The position numbers and the translations under genes were made by a program. Positions 21,201 through 36,200 of a DNA stretch of 64,000 nucleotides are shown here, piece by piece; position 1 is the stretch's first letter; each line of letters starts with the position of its first letter. Where the stretch lies: assembly GCA_040389065.1 (NCBI GenBank), contig JAZKAR010000016.1:186001-250000 (forward strand). The letters are read 5' to 3'. This DNA comes from JAZKAR01 sp040389065 (GTDB lineage Bacteria; Pseudomonadota; Gammaproteobacteria; Burkholderiales; Casimicrobiaceae). The notes beneath the pieces are model-generated. The model made no database searches. It saw nothing but the letters and a program-made list of their open reading frames with translations, and had not been told where the DNA came from.

Positions 21201-24200
21201 GATGCAATAAGCAACAATAGAGATGAAAGAGGCAGGATATTAGCGCTAAATACACGAAGAGGTAATGAATTAGATACTGAGTACTTGGCATTAGCTAAAA
21301 TGGGTAATGAAGTTAAAGATTTAATAGCAGATAAAGATAGACTAATTAAGTTTGCTGATCGACCATCAAGAACAGCAGCTGATGGATCAGAGCTAGCAAA
21401 TGCTGAGCAAAGAGCAACAGGGTATAGACGCGTATCAAGATTACTAGAAGATCTTGCAGAAGAGGTAGCAGCACATGATAATACAGGTCATGTATCAGAG
21501 GCGCTTACTGAAGCAGTGGCTATGGCAGAGCTTGATTTTCAAAAGAAGGCCGAAGATGCTGATGGAAGAAAAAGAAAGCGCTTTTTAAAGTATGAGAACA
21601 GAAAGCTTTTAGAAGAATGGCAAGATCATGTGAAAGCAAAAGCAGAAAATCAGAAATTCCGCAGAACAAAACATTGGTGGCAACGTAAAGAAGATATTGG
21701 TTACACCGAAGCACAGCGCGAGGTACTAGTGGCTGGTGCTCAATCACATTTAGATGAGTTGGAACTGGCATTTCAAGTACGCAAAGAAAACATCAAAATA
21801 TGGAATACTGAGCAACAAGAGGTTATTAGTAAGATTGCCAATAACAGAGCGAATAGAAAATTAGGGGAGCTTTATAGTACATTTACCCCTCATTTGGCAC
21901 AAGCTCCTGATGGTTCACTGAATCCCAATCAAAATATTTTTGTTGATACAACGAACAGTTTCAGTATTATGGATTCAGGGCAAAATCCAAGAATATTGCT
22001 GCAATGGCGCGATCACCGCCATACTGATTACCGCTTGGCACATGATTTGCATAAAGCTAGAGCAATAGTAAAAGCATTTAAACAGCAAGAAGAGGGCGAT
22101 GCTACAGCTCTGCCGCATCAATTAGAATTACCGCGTGGGGTTAGAGAAAATAATAACGTGCGTGCAGGTGGGCGAGAGGATCGTGATCATAATTATGAAT
22201 ATGATGGTCGCCCTCAAAACTTGCATGAAGCAGAAATTATGCTAGCAAAAACGCAAGCGCATGCAAAAGATATTTTAAATCAGCAAGAGCACCAATTAAA
22301 TCAAATAGTGAGAATGACAGAAGAGCTTGCACCCATTATGATGGTTAGAGTGCTTGATCGTGCACCTAAAGCTATGCAATGGGGCGGAAGAGGCCGAAAT
22401 CTAAAAAGAACTTTAGGACTCTTTAAAACTAGCGAAGATGCCCAAAGGCGCGATAGAAGACATAGAAAAGTAGGCAGAAGAAACTTAACCATTCTTGATG
22501 CTTCAGGCCGTACTATATTTAATCGTTATAATAGTCCCGATTTATTAAATCGTGATAGTAATACCTATTGGATTCATGAGGTTGATAGGGCGCGTAATGC
22601 TGATCGATTAATCGTTGAACATGATACCGTTCATCAACCAAGCAAACGAAATTTCTATAAACGTCGAAGACAATATGTGCCATTAACTGACGCTACTATG
22701 GTTAAAAAGCGTAATAAATTTTATTATAAACGCTGGCTAGGCGCTACTTATACAGGTGATGTAAGAGAAAACTTTGATGTGAACACAGGCCGTCGCTTAC
22801 GTTTCAGCGGCTATAAAGCGGTGAAGAGAAATCGTGCAAGACAAAATGATCTCTTTGTCGAGCATAGGGCTACGATGGGGCAAAGAAGGAGAATTGCTGC
22901 CAATGTAGCAGGAATACAAGGCATGGCGTTAATAAAAGCATCTCATAAAGAAGCTGCGGTAAGGTATTTAAAAACGAAGGATGATTTTAAAACAGGCGAC
23001 GAACTTGTTACCAGATTATCTCGGAACGATGATGATGGTTCAAGAGCAATGGCGGTTAAGATTCAAACCCAGTTAACTACATTGCAAGGTGAAGATTTAG
23101 ATTTTGTAGGGGCAACGTCTGATGATATTGATGAAGTTATTGGCGACTATAAAGGAATAATAGGCGATATTGATCGCGCTAAAACTGTAGATGTTGGTAC
23201 CCCATCGAAATGGCGTCTTGTTTTTGGTATTAAAATGAAACAAAAAGATGCCCCTATAGCGCGTTATCCTGATGTGTATCCAGCAGGGCATGAGTACGCC
23301 GGGCAACCGCATCCCTTTGCAGGGGAAATAATGCATCGCACAAAGCCTGTAGAAGCTGACTATTTGGCACGCGAAGGATTATTAGAAAGATATCCTGATG
23401 TATACCCTCAAGGGCATGAGCTTGAGGGCCAAGTTCACCCTCAAGCAGGTCAGTATGTAACTGAACACTATCCTAATGTTTATCCAGCAGGGCATTATAC
23501 CGCTACTTATCCTACACGTTACCCAGCTGTTTATCCTGATGTGTATGGAGAAGAACATGAGCGTGCAGGCCAGCCACATGAGCGTGCAGGCAAGCCCCAC
23601 CCATTAGCGGGGCAAGAGCATCCTTTAGCAGGTCAGCGGATTCGGAATGCAGGTACAGAACACCCATTATCAGGGAAGCGTGTTGAATATCGCTACCCTG
23701 CTTTTTACCCTGCTGATCACCCCTTGGCCGGCAAACCGCACCCGCGAGCTGGTGAGCGGATGGATAATTTTAAGCTTGCTTCGCCCCAAAAATCAACATT
23801 GGAAAAAGTTGCCAAACATACGGGTTTAGTACTGAATTTGGGCGCTAGAGTAGTGGGTTTAGGAATTGCTGGAGCAATTGTAACGCCATTTGTATTTGTA
23901 GGTAATATGGCGCGTTATACGTTTGCACCGTTTGGTAGACGTCGTGTTCCTATTTTAAGAAATACAGGTAACGATGCTGCTGGCAATCCCATCAGACAAA
24001 CAGAGAACGTGAAGTTGCCTATACTCAAAGAATATGCAGACCGTTATAGGAGCTGGCGTAGAAACCATCCATTTAGAGGAGATGGTTTTAAAGGTGCAAG
24101 TGCTGCGTTAGGTATGGGTGTATATACGCTAGCATTACGCGCCCCATACGGTATGCTAAAACATGTTGTTAAACGTTCAAGCCGTTTAAGTGGCACAACT

Positions 24201-27200
24201 GCTGGTGGTGTAAATGTTGAAGTACGCAGCCCGTTAGGCAAAGCTGGGCGCTCGGTGAAAGATTTATGGAGAGGCACTAAGTGGCGGCCACAAAATGGAG
24301 CTGCTTATCAAGGGTACGGATTCACTCACAATGCTCCGGAGGGTAATCCAGCGCGTGTTCGTAATAGAGGGATATGGGGTTACATGATGAGCCCTGCGCA
24401 GCGTGCACAAGCTGAGTCGCAAGGCACGCATTACAACCCTGTTAAGCATTACAAAGATAATATAGTAAAACGTAGTGCAGGGCATAGAGCAAGAAAAGCA
24501 TTAAGTGCGACCAAAACAGTGGCGTATGTAGGAGCAAGAATAGCGCCATACTTAGCGGTAGCTGGCGCCGCTTTGGTTCCTGCGTTTTTTGTCAATATGG
24601 TTCGTCACAAAGCCCACCCAGGAAGAGCGGCGAGATCGACTTGGCACATGTTGTTCAAGGGTAATGATGAACGTTACGGCATAATAACGTCGATATTCAA
24701 TCCTGCATTTCGACGAAGTGCAAGAAAAAGAGGCATGCGTTGGAATAAGAGAGTTGGATCTGATATTCCTTTAGCAGGCGGCGACAATGCACCCACTAAT
24801 ATGCGATGGAGACATTTTGTACGCACCAAACAAACTCAAATTCAAAATGAAGCATTAGCCGCTATCTCTGATTCAATTTTATCGCGTGATAAAGAGAAAA
24901 AAGAATATGCTACTTTACGTAAGCAAATGGCAAATGGTAAAGATGAAACAGCAGCGCTTAAATTTATGGCGGAACGGTTAGAAAATGCAACTGATACACG
25001 CCATAAAGCACGAGTTTCATTAGTAACCGATGGTGTAAAAGAGGGTTATGCCTCACGCCAGGCGATGTCGCATTTATGGCGTTTAGAATATAAAAATAAA
25101 GAGAGATTAAGTCATCAACATAAGCGCAATTGGTTAACAGCCTCTCCTGAAAAGCACCTGGTATTAGAACGTTATTATGAGCTAAAGAAAGGTATGAACG
25201 CTCACAAACGTTATCTTGAAGATGCCGCGTTAAAAGATTATATGGCAGGTATTTACCAAACACATTTAACAGAGAATGGTAAAGATGAGAAAACGTATGC
25301 GGAAAAAGTAAAGTCTGCCGGGCAAGCGCTATTAGCAGCTCAAGTATTATGGGATTTAGAAGATCGTGAACGAGCAGCAGATGCTACAAATCAGGCTGAT
25401 GCGATGGATGGCGGCGATAGAGTCGCAGCTATTCAAGAAAGAGAAGCGGTTGCAGCACATCGGCATTTATTACAACGGGCGCTAGAAGCGTTTGCAAACG
25501 ATCATCCTAGACCAAATGACGTGAGCGTGCACACTTGGACAGAAGCAAAAATATCGGCAATTATAGAAGCCAGCGCTGCACCTGAAGGAATGGATGCAAA
25601 TCAATGGCGTGCAGCAATTAGATTAAGAGTGCTGGAGCAGCATGAGCGGCAGGATTTACAGGATGGAGTTGATAGTGGAGCGTTAACGCCAGGGGCGCGT
25701 GATGACGCACACGCTGCTACCTTACATATTATTAGACATGGTTTTGACGCAACACCTGATCCTGCGATAGCCCCTCATGTATGGCAAGAAGCACAAAGAA
25801 GTTTTGTAATGGCGCACGCTGCCAATACAAAAGAGTTGCTAAATGTTGTTGATGAATCGCATAGAGAGCAAAATACAGTTGAGAGATGCCAGCAAGAGCG
25901 TATAGCTATATTAAATGGTGCTGTGCAACATCGTGATGGGGTAGAGCCTCCTGTATCTCTTTTAACAACTGTTGGGCGACGCGTAACGCAAAAAGAATGG
26001 AATGCTGCACGTTCTTTAGTTGAATCATTAAACAACCCCAATCATCCCTTATTTATTCCTCATCAGGCGTATAGACTTTCCCAAGATACCTCCGTCGAAA
26101 ATGCAATGACTGCGGTAAGAGATGAAGCAAATCGTGAGGTGCATCGTGTAGCGCATGTATGGCAAAATGTACCTGAGCGCTCAGGTATTAACCGCCACAA
26201 TGATGAGCGCGAAGGATTAGGAATGCGCGAAGTATCGCAGCATAGTTTGCCTAATTCAACTACATTGAGTCGACCAGACCGACCAGCCGATGAGCCTAGC
26301 TTTTTTAGTCAAACAGTATCATTTCATATTGATCCAGAACACTGGCATACAGCCGTAGAGGCAGCAGCAGAAGGTAAAATAAAGCCTAAAAATATACCTT
26401 TGCATGTTTGGATAGAGGCAAATGCCCGTTTAGCTTCATCAACAATAGATGTGTTGCCAGAGAATATAACGCGTGAACGATTAATGCAAATGTTAAGAGT
26501 GAGAGCAACGCGTAATTATCTGAATGACCCCGCAGAAACAAGAGCGAGAGCAGCAGCAGAAAGAGCTGCAGCAATAGCAGTAACAAATACAGCAGCAGCA
26601 ACAGGGGTAAGAAGAACAGAGCTTTCAGCAGCAAGCGTAGCCGCGTATATAGACACAGAAAGGTCTAGGGGAAGAAGAATAATAGCAAGAAGAGCTGAGC
26701 AAGCGCAAAGAACAGCACAAACAGAGCAAAGAGCAGCAGAAGGACAATTCAGAGCAGCAGAAGAAGAAAGAGGCACTGCAGCAAGAAAAGTGGTGTTGTC
26801 GGCTTTATCCGTAAGGCGAGCAGCTCAAGTAGAGGCAGAAGCGCGAACAGCAGTCAGGCAAGCAGTAAAAGAAAAGCTAAAAACAGGATTAGAGGTAGCC
26901 TCTTCTAACGTAGCAGTAACGAGAGCTGCTGCCGAAGAAAGAGATGCACGAGAAGCATACGAGCCATTAGTAACAGGAAAAAGAATAGCAGTAACACGAA
27001 TGGTATTAGCGAATACACTAGTATCAAGAACTGTTGCCGAAGAAAGAGCAGCACGAGCAGCATTTAGAGAAGCAGCTCAAGCTGAAATGAGCGCTTTAGG
27101 AGCAGAAAGAAGAGCATCAAGAGCTTCGGGAGGAGCAGCACCAGCAAGAGAAAGAGACGCAGCAATAGCAGCAACAGAGGCAAGAGAAAGAGCAAATGAA

Positions 27201-30200
27201 AGATTAGAGGCAGCAATAGAAAGGTCACGCCTTGCATCTGAAAGGTTGGCAATAAGGCGGGCGGAAGCGGCAACAATAACAGCCGCAGCAGCGACACCTG
27301 CCACAGCAGCAGCAACGACAAGGGCAAGAGAAAGATTGGAAGCAGCAGAAGGGGGATTACGCCTAGCAAGAGCACGAGCTGCGAGAAGAACAGCAGCAGC
27401 AACAATAGCAACAACAGCCACACTAAGAGCAAGAGAAAGATTAGAGGCAGCGGTAGGGGGATCACGCGTAGCAGCTGCAAGAGAAGTAAGAAGAACAGCA
27501 GAAGCAGCTACAGCAGCAGAGAATAAAGCAAGAGAAAGATTAGCAGTAGAAGCAGCGGTAGGGGGAGTGCGCGTAGCAACAGGAAGAGCAACAAGACGAG
27601 TAGCAGAAGCAAGAGCAGCCGCAGCAACAGCAGAAACAACTGCTACAACAGCAGCCAGAGCCTATAGAGCATATAAATTAGCAGAAACCAATGAAAGAAT
27701 TGCAGTAACAAGAGCTGCAAGAGCAAGAGCTGCTAGAGAAGCGGATGCCGCAGCGAATGATTTGATAAATAATAGAAATTCTGGAAACGGATTGCATGAT
27801 GCGCTCCCAATTGGCAGGGCAGCAATGACCGAGGGAGAGTGGAGTGCCCAGCGGGCAGAAGTTGTAGCAGTTATGATGCCGCCCCCCGCTCACCGAGAAA
27901 CACCACATCAAGAATGGGTAGCGGTATTAACGGCAGCATTGGAAGCGCATCGAAACAATAGAAATGATCCGCCTGCAGCAAGCCACTATGACCCCCATCT
28001 TTGGAAAGCAGCTCAAGAGGCATTAAAAGGTAGTGATGAGTTCATCGGTCAGTATTCTTCACATGTAGATAGGCCAGCTCGCCAAGCTACACTTGATAAC
28101 GCATTTACACGGGTAGAGAGAGCAGGTGGTATGGTGCAAAACCGTATTACCGGAGCAGCACATGCTGATGTGTGGAAGAAAGCTAAAGAGCGACTAGAGA
28201 AAGAAAGTGAAAAATCAGATGCGGTTTACAATGCATTGCAACATGCAGTTATTACATCAAGCACTCCTGATCTTAATGGAACGAATGGCAGGCCGCAAAA
28301 TGATACAAGAGACGGGCATCTTACACGCAAAGATGAAGTTGATCATCGCTATGAGAAAATACTGAGAGAAGTTAAAGCAGCTGTTCATGAAGGAAATGGT
28401 CATGAAAAAGTATTTGGTGAAATTGCAGATAATTTAGAAAAGCAATTCGAAAGAACAGAGGAAAAAACACGTTGGTATGATAGCAGCAAAAAGTATAAAG
28501 TCTTTACAAAAGAATATACGAGTTGGCAAGATGTAATGAGCTTGAAAAAGCAAGATTTAAGAAAAGGCGAACAAAAACGATTTGTAAAATGGAATTATGG
28601 AAAACGTGCTTATCTCTTTGGCCGATACAAAAGAACACCTGTTAAGAATATAGCTTCAGTAAGGCAAGCTGCTCAGCAAATATGGATAGATGCTGAGCAG
28701 GAAAACATAAAAAATAATAACAATAGACGATGGCTGCCGCGTTTTACACAGCAATGGTGGCATGATGCACGCAGAGAAGAAAAAGAACTTTACCGTAAGC
28801 ATGGTGAAAATAAACAATCGTTTGGCAATAAACTTAAACATACGTTTGTAAGAGTTGGTATTGCTACTGAAAGGCAAAGAGATGCCAGAAGAAGAGCGCT
28901 AGTTGAAAGAGGCGTACCTCTTGGAGCCAGTGAAAATCATGAGTTGCCAAGAGGGCGCGAAGATAGAGGCTTTGTGAATCTGCAACGCTTCCGTACAGCA
29001 GGTAGGGTTGCTGAGTACCAAGCTAAATATGATCTGATTGATCCGCGATACGAAAGATTTTCTATATTTGGGCGTAATGGGCGAAAAGCATTATTTAAAA
29101 ATATGCCAACGGCTATCGGTAATATGCATCGCAGACGTATGGCGTATCGGGAAGTATTAAATGAACATACTAAAAAGACAGAGGTACGTTCTTATGGTAC
29201 CTATGCACAAAACCGCCAGGCCAGAATCGATGGTGAAACCGCACGCAAAATTGCAAGAAAAGGCCAGAATTTTTTAGATGAAAATGGAGCACCACGTAGA
29301 CCACCTGTTATTCCTGCCCATGGTGAAATTGAGCCAGCTCCTTACGATCATAATCGTCATACCAATCCTGCTACTGGGTTAAGAGTGATTACCGATCGCC
29401 ATACACGTAGAGATGCTCATCGTACTAAACGAATTACAAACAGGCATGAGCGCTGGGTAAGACTTAAAGATCATTCGAAGCATAATTTTAATCGCCTCAC
29501 AGGTGATGCGGCTAGTAATACCGATGTTGTTACTGCCGCCGCGCGTGCATCTCGTTCTGCTGCGGCTGTTGCTTATGCTACGGCTAAGGCAGCAGCAGCG
29601 CATGAGGTTGCTGTTGCTGCTCATAATGCTGCCACACGCGCTCATGCAGCTGCTATCACTGCTCATAACAATGCTGAAACCGCTCATAATGATGCTAAAG
29701 ATACGGCTATTGATAGAGCTGCTTCTGCTAGCGCTGCGCGTCATGCTGTTCGTGATGCTGCTAGAGCTGGTGCTGAAGATAGAGCTGCCAATAAGTACGC
29801 TAAAAAAACGGCTAAGGATGCTATGAATACCGCAAGGCATGCTGCTAAGGCCGCTGCTCGCGCTTCTCGTGATGCTATTAAGGTTGCTACTCATAATGAT
29901 GATAGTTTGTACGATGCTCATCGTCGTGATGTTTTCAACGCTGCTCATGATGCAGATAGAGCCGCTGATCTTGCTGCTAATGCTGCTATCGCTTCCACAG
30001 CGGCGACAAATACGTCTAATACAGCGCAGGCTAACCGCTTGATTACAGATAGGAATCGTAATGCTCATGAGGCTATCGCTAATGCTGCTGCTACGCGCTC
30101 TGCCGATAGAACTAATGATCGCAATACCGCAAGAACCAATACCGACAATGCTATCAATACTGCTGCTGATGCTGCTGCTGATGCTGCTGCTGATCCTAAT

Positions 30201-33200
30201 GTTACTAGGGCTACTGCTGCGATGGCTGATGCTAGGGCTGCTGCTGATCCTAATGCTACTAGGGCTGCCGCTCGGACTACAGCTCATGCTTCCACAACGG
30301 CTGCCGAATATGCAGTGCATGCCACAAATATAGCCGCTGCCACTCGCCACATGATTGAAGAGGTTGATCACGGGGCATCCATGAATGCTGGCATCGCTCA
30401 TGGTAATGCTTTAACCACTGCCTATAATAATGCAATAACCGCTGCTCTTCCTGTTGTTCATCATCACGCTGCTTCTATCGCTGCTGCGCATGCTGCTTCT
30501 GAAGCTGCCGATGCTGCTGCAATTGCGCATCCTTATCCTAGTGCTGCTCGCAAAGCCGCGTATGCTGCTGCATACGATGCTGCGTATGCCACTGCTTATA
30601 CCGCTGCTCGTACAGCGGCTACTGCAGCGGGTGGAAGACATGTTTATAATACTGCGCACGCTGCTCATCCTAATGATGCTGTGCGTGCTCATCAAGCTGG
30701 TATGGAGGCCTTGAATGCTGCTGCTCGCGCTGCTGCAGATGGCACTATAGATCCTACGCATGCTAATCACGCTATTATTACAACAGCTGCAGTCAATGCA
30801 GCTGCTGATCCTGCCGCTTACGCTACTGCTCATCCTAATCGTACTGATCGTACAAGAGGTTGGGGTACAGCCAGGCGTTACGATCAGCTTAAAGCTTCTT
30901 GGTTAAATACTTGGCGCGCTATTGATCCTGCTGTGGCTATTCAAAAAACTGCTCTTCAAGACTATAGAGACAATCGTCCTGCTACTCCTACGAAGTTAAG
31001 AGATGTAAGGGGGCGGCATATTGTTCCGAATCCGCGCTATGCACAGGCAAAATTAAAAGATGGCGCTGTGTGGATTCGTCATCGTGGGCATGCCGGGTTC
31101 TCTAGAACAAGGCGCGGCGTAAGAATGCCTACTTCAGGAGCGGGGCGTTTTGCTAGGTTGACAGGTTCAGCAGTAACACGTACAGGCAGATTGGTGACAG
31201 AGCCGGTAGCGCATTTGGCGTGGCAGGAAGTAAACGATGGTGGGCATGCTCTTTTAAATCGAGCCTCCAGAACAGTGCATAAAGGGTACGATTACGGGGT
31301 TAATAAAAAACGTCTGCATTATGGCGTAGAGAAACCTTCTCGTACTGCTCCTGAATGGGCAGGCAGTCGCAGTAGGGTAATGGGAATTCGTCGTCATCCT
31401 GATATGCGTGAATATAAGAGACGCCGTGTGCCAGATCGTTATGTAAGAGATTACCTCTATGGCGTTAGACATCAATTAAGGCATCCCGCAACCAGCAGCA
31501 AAATGACAAAAGTTGTGGCGAAAAGAACAAAAGTAGAGATGGGGTTCTATAATCTGCGAGGCGATTATGTCGCTCTAAAAATGCATCGTGCTGCCCGTAC
31601 TCAAGCGTACAAAAAAATAGGCGATGCTCAAGATAAAAAGAGCCAGGCTTATCTCAGATTGCTTGATAACAATATTCATGCCTATGTACTTGAAAGGAAA
31701 ATACAAAATAACCAAGGAAATCAGGCGTTAGAAGAAGTTTTATTGCAAGAATTAGGGCGAGATGGAAATGATGGTATTAAGCAACTGGATGCAAGCAATA
31801 ACAAACAGCCTGTAGCTAGAACATTATTAACTGAAGATCACATTAAGGCGATGAAAAAAGCAACGGATGTTGACGAACTTAATGCAGTATTTCAAACGCG
31901 ATTATTTCAAGATAAACAGTTGGTTATTTCGCCTGAAGCTGCAGCAAATATTATTCGTATTAATAAATCGATTTCAATTAAAGATGCTTTCAAGAAACGC
32001 GAGCACGAGTTGATACTGCGCCGTAAAAATCATATTGCAGCGAATCGACTGCCTCATCGAAGAGTGCAGCATGTTCGCGCTGATATTCAAGAGTGGACGC
32101 AGTCGCGCATAGGAGATGGCTTTGATAATTATGGCAAGCGCTTAGGCTTAGAAGGATTTGTTCAGTCTTTTGAAGATGAGCATAGTGGTCAAGTGATTGA
32201 TAATCATCTCAGGAATCATATTCCTACTGCACAGCGCGATGCAGATGGCGATTTAATTGCGTTAAGTGCGGCAGAGCAAACTGCTCTGCTGGCGAAAATC
32301 AATGAAAGTGTTAATGCTTTGAAGAAGTTATATCCTAATATAACTGAAACACAAATTAAAGAGCGCTTTAGAGATCTGGTGCTTCTGCACTATTACAAAG
32401 ATATTTCAAACGATGATGCGTTCCCAGGTGCTGCTTTATATGCGAGCGCTCAAGCTAATCGTACTGCGCTTGGTTTAGATCGCGAGGATATTGAGCGCCT
32501 TCGAGAGCTGCGCGATGAACCAGAAGTACGTGCACGTATTACCCCAGATGCTTCTGACACTAACTACCATGCAGACGAAGCCGCCTACCTTCAAGATCAA
32601 ATGGAAGCAGCTGTTTTATCATCAAACTTTGCATTGAGTCATTTGACGCCTGCGCAACAAAAAGCTGAAAAAGAAAGGCATGCTGAGCAATTAAGGTTAG
32701 AGCTGCAGTTGGCTGAAGAAAATCTTTTGTCAGCCGAGTTGGCGCATCGAGTGTTTAATCAGCAAGTTGCGCAGGAAAATTTAGATGTTGCTGAAGATCA
32801 GCGAAATAAAGCAGAAGGTAAATATGAGTCGGCTGTAGACGAACGAGTTAAGGATGAAAGAAAGCTCGACAGGAAAGAGACGCGTTGGAATCGCAGGTAT
32901 GACAAGTACAATACTACTGCTACTGCAGGTCGCGCTCGAGACTATAGAGGCAAACGTTTTAGAAAGCTGCGCAACTGGCGAACGCAAGATATTGCAAACA
33001 AAGCTGAGACGTTGAGAGATAAAGCTGAGGCAGAAAGAAATGATGCACAAAGACGTATTCGTACTTTAGAGCCTATAGTGGGGCCGTCGCCTAGAGCTGC
33101 TAACTTCGTGCCGCTTGTACAGCTTGATGAGAGAGACCCGACAGCTCTCGGCAGGGCAAATAATTTGGCAACGCATCTCGTTAGTGAAGAAACTACTCAC

Positions 33201-36200
33201 GCTAATAATGTTAGAGATCGTGCAAGAGCACATAGCGACGATGTCCGTACTGCTCAAACGAATGCCAGAACCACAGCCACTGCCGCCAATGCTACTAGAG
33301 ATGGTCTGATTAATACTGGCAGAACATTTGCTAATGCTAATCGTAATACTCACAGGGCTGCTGATGCTGCCTATAATGCAGCTTATACGCCAGCTTACAA
33401 TAGAGCTTACGCGAATACGTATGCTTCTCGTTATGTAACACATTACTTAGCCAATTACGCGGTGGCTAGCCATGCAACTGCGGCTGAAAGAAGCATTCTT
33501 GCTGTATTTGGCATGGCACATCCTGCTGCAGAGCTTGCTGCGCGTGCTGCAGCTAATCCTGGAACTCCAATGGCTGCTGCTCACACCGCGTATACTGGCG
33601 CATTTGCTACAGCGCATGCCGCGGGTAATCCTAATGCTCACGCTATTGCTACTGAAGCTGCACTTGCGGCGGCGTTCCCTGTTACACATGCAGCTGCACA
33701 TGCCACTGCACGTGATGCTGCTCGTACTGAGGCTACTACTGAGGCAACAGCAACAGCAACACAAGATGCTGCCCGGGCAGGAACGAATGCAGCGAGAAAT
33801 GCCGCCATCAGAGCGAATAATCCTGATGGGCATGCATTAGCGTATGCTGCCGATTATGTTGTGCGTCATCCTATTGCTGCTGGCGATACTGCTGATGCGC
33901 TTGCAACGAATATCACTAACGCCTATAGGGCTCATAACCCTGGTGCTGATAGCACGCATGCTCATGTTGTACGCGCAATTCGTTACGCTGCTACGTATGC
34001 GCTTGCTAACCCCAACCCTACAACTGCTGCCATTACTGCAACGTACAGGGTTAGGCATCCTGTTCCTGCTCCTAATGCTACCCTTTATAGGTCTGCTAGA
34101 GATTTAGCAACGACGTTAGAGACGACTGCTGGTCATGTTAGAGTCCGGGCTGATGCGCACGTTACAGCTGATGTAACTGCGGCTGGGCGGGCGACTACGA
34201 CTGCTAACCATGCAGATGCTAACGCAGCTAACGTTGCAGCTAACGCTGCTAACGCTGTTAACCACCATATTGCTACTGAGCCATTGGTTCATGCAGCTGC
34301 GCTTGCCGCTGGTTATAGGCATAGCTTAACCACGACTGACGCTAACGCTACAGCATCGCCTGAAGCTATCGCTGCTGCTAAAGTTGCGGCTGACGCTATT
34401 GCTCACCCTGACACTAACCCTGCTGGTCACTTCGCTGCGCGTATTGATATTGGTATTCACACTGCTGCAAATGCAGTGGCAACTGCTGCCGCTGCCAATC
34501 CGGCAGCTTCTCCAATTGCTCTAGCTATTGCTCATGCTGCCGCTTACCATGAGGCAATGCGAGTAGCGAATGAGCATGTTTTTCGCGATTCGACAGCAAC
34601 TCTCGATGAGCAGCGTATGGCCCTAGCCGCAGTTGCACAAGCTGCTACTCGCGCTGCTCAAGCGTCTTTGGCTACTCGCGAAACTGTAAATGCTCATCTT
34701 GCTACTTTGATAGACATCTCTGCTACTGGACAAAGGCGTGCTGATGCAATTACAGCCATTATTAAGCATGAGGCAGCTGAGGCAGCGGCAAGGGTGATTG
34801 CTGCGCATCTTGATGCTGCGCCTGAAACCTATGCTGCTACTTATCATGCAGCGTATGAGGCTGCTTCTGCTCATGCTTTTGATCCAGCTAATCGCGATTT
34901 TCAGGTTGATGTAACGGCTACTACTGCTGCGCGTGCAGCTGCTTTTGCTACAGCGCGTAACAACTTGAGCCATGCAGCCCAAATTGCTGTTAATGCTGCT
35001 GACCACGTTGCTTACGTATCTGATCCTGATCACGTCGGTAATCTTTTTGCTGCAAGGGCTGCTGCCCATGCTGCTACCAATGCTACTACGCACGCTGCTA
35101 CTGCTGCAATCAATGATGCAGCACGTGCTTTAACGGTTGTACGCGAGGCTGTTCCTGCAACGGCTGCTGCAACTGATATTGCGATTACAGCTGTTAACCG
35201 ACATGTTGCGGCTACAGCGGCGGCTACAGCGGCAGCAATATATGCAACTGCTCATCCTACCGCTACAGCGGCAGCGCACGCGGCAGCTTATGCAGCCGCT
35301 TATGAAGCAGCGCATACAGCCGCTACTGCTGCCGCTACTGCTGCAACGTATCGGAACGCTGTTATAACATACCGTGCGGCTCACCCTCATGCTACCGATG
35401 CTGAAGCGCATGAGGCAGCAATTACAAATGTTCATACGGCTGCTGAGGCTGCTGCAACGCCTGTTACCGCACCCGCTATACACACTGCTACCGCGAATGC
35501 TGCTGCAATCAATGCTACAGCCACACAACCTGCTACCGCGCGTTTATACGCTACTATGACCAATGCTATTGCTGATGCTCACACACCACCTCAGGTACGA
35601 ACGGTTATTCAAGCGTTGCACGAGAGAGTCGTTTCTGAAGAAGCCGCTGTCGCGAGAGAACGTACTACTGTGCCCCCAACACCCGACGCAATTACACCCG
35701 GCGCAATTGGTGCTATTAACCGTCATGCGGCGACCGCGGCAGCAGCAGCGGCACTAGCAACCTATGCCACCCAGCACCCAACCGCTACGGCTGATGCTTA
35801 CGCCGCAGCATATGCGGCAGCGTATCATGCTGCTCATACAGCTGCTTCTTACTCAGCTACGCGTAATGCTTACATTAATGCCAGCAGGCGCTACCAAGCA
35901 GATCATCCTGCTGCAGATGCTGCAGCTGTTCATGCGGCTGCAATGAACAGCATTCACATAGAGGCTGAGCATGCTGCAACTCTTGCGGTTAGCCCCGATA
36001 CGCATGCTGCTACCAATGCTGCTATACATGCTGCTACTGCTGAAGTCAATAATGCAGCACATGCTTTAACGGCTGTACGCGCAACAGTTCCTGTAACGGC
36101 TACTGCAACTGATTTTGCGATTAGAGCTGTTAACCACCATGTGGCGACTACTGCGGCAGCGGCAGCGGCAGCAACGTATGCAGCTAATCATTCTACCGCT

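Noticed and set aside
29379..30401. A 340-codon open frame on the minus strand
   Set aside because: It is the antisense of Ala-rich block 2. Its Ser/Ile/Met/Cys composition arises because GCT triplets read as AGC on the other strand. It has no ribosome-binding site and no recognisable domain.
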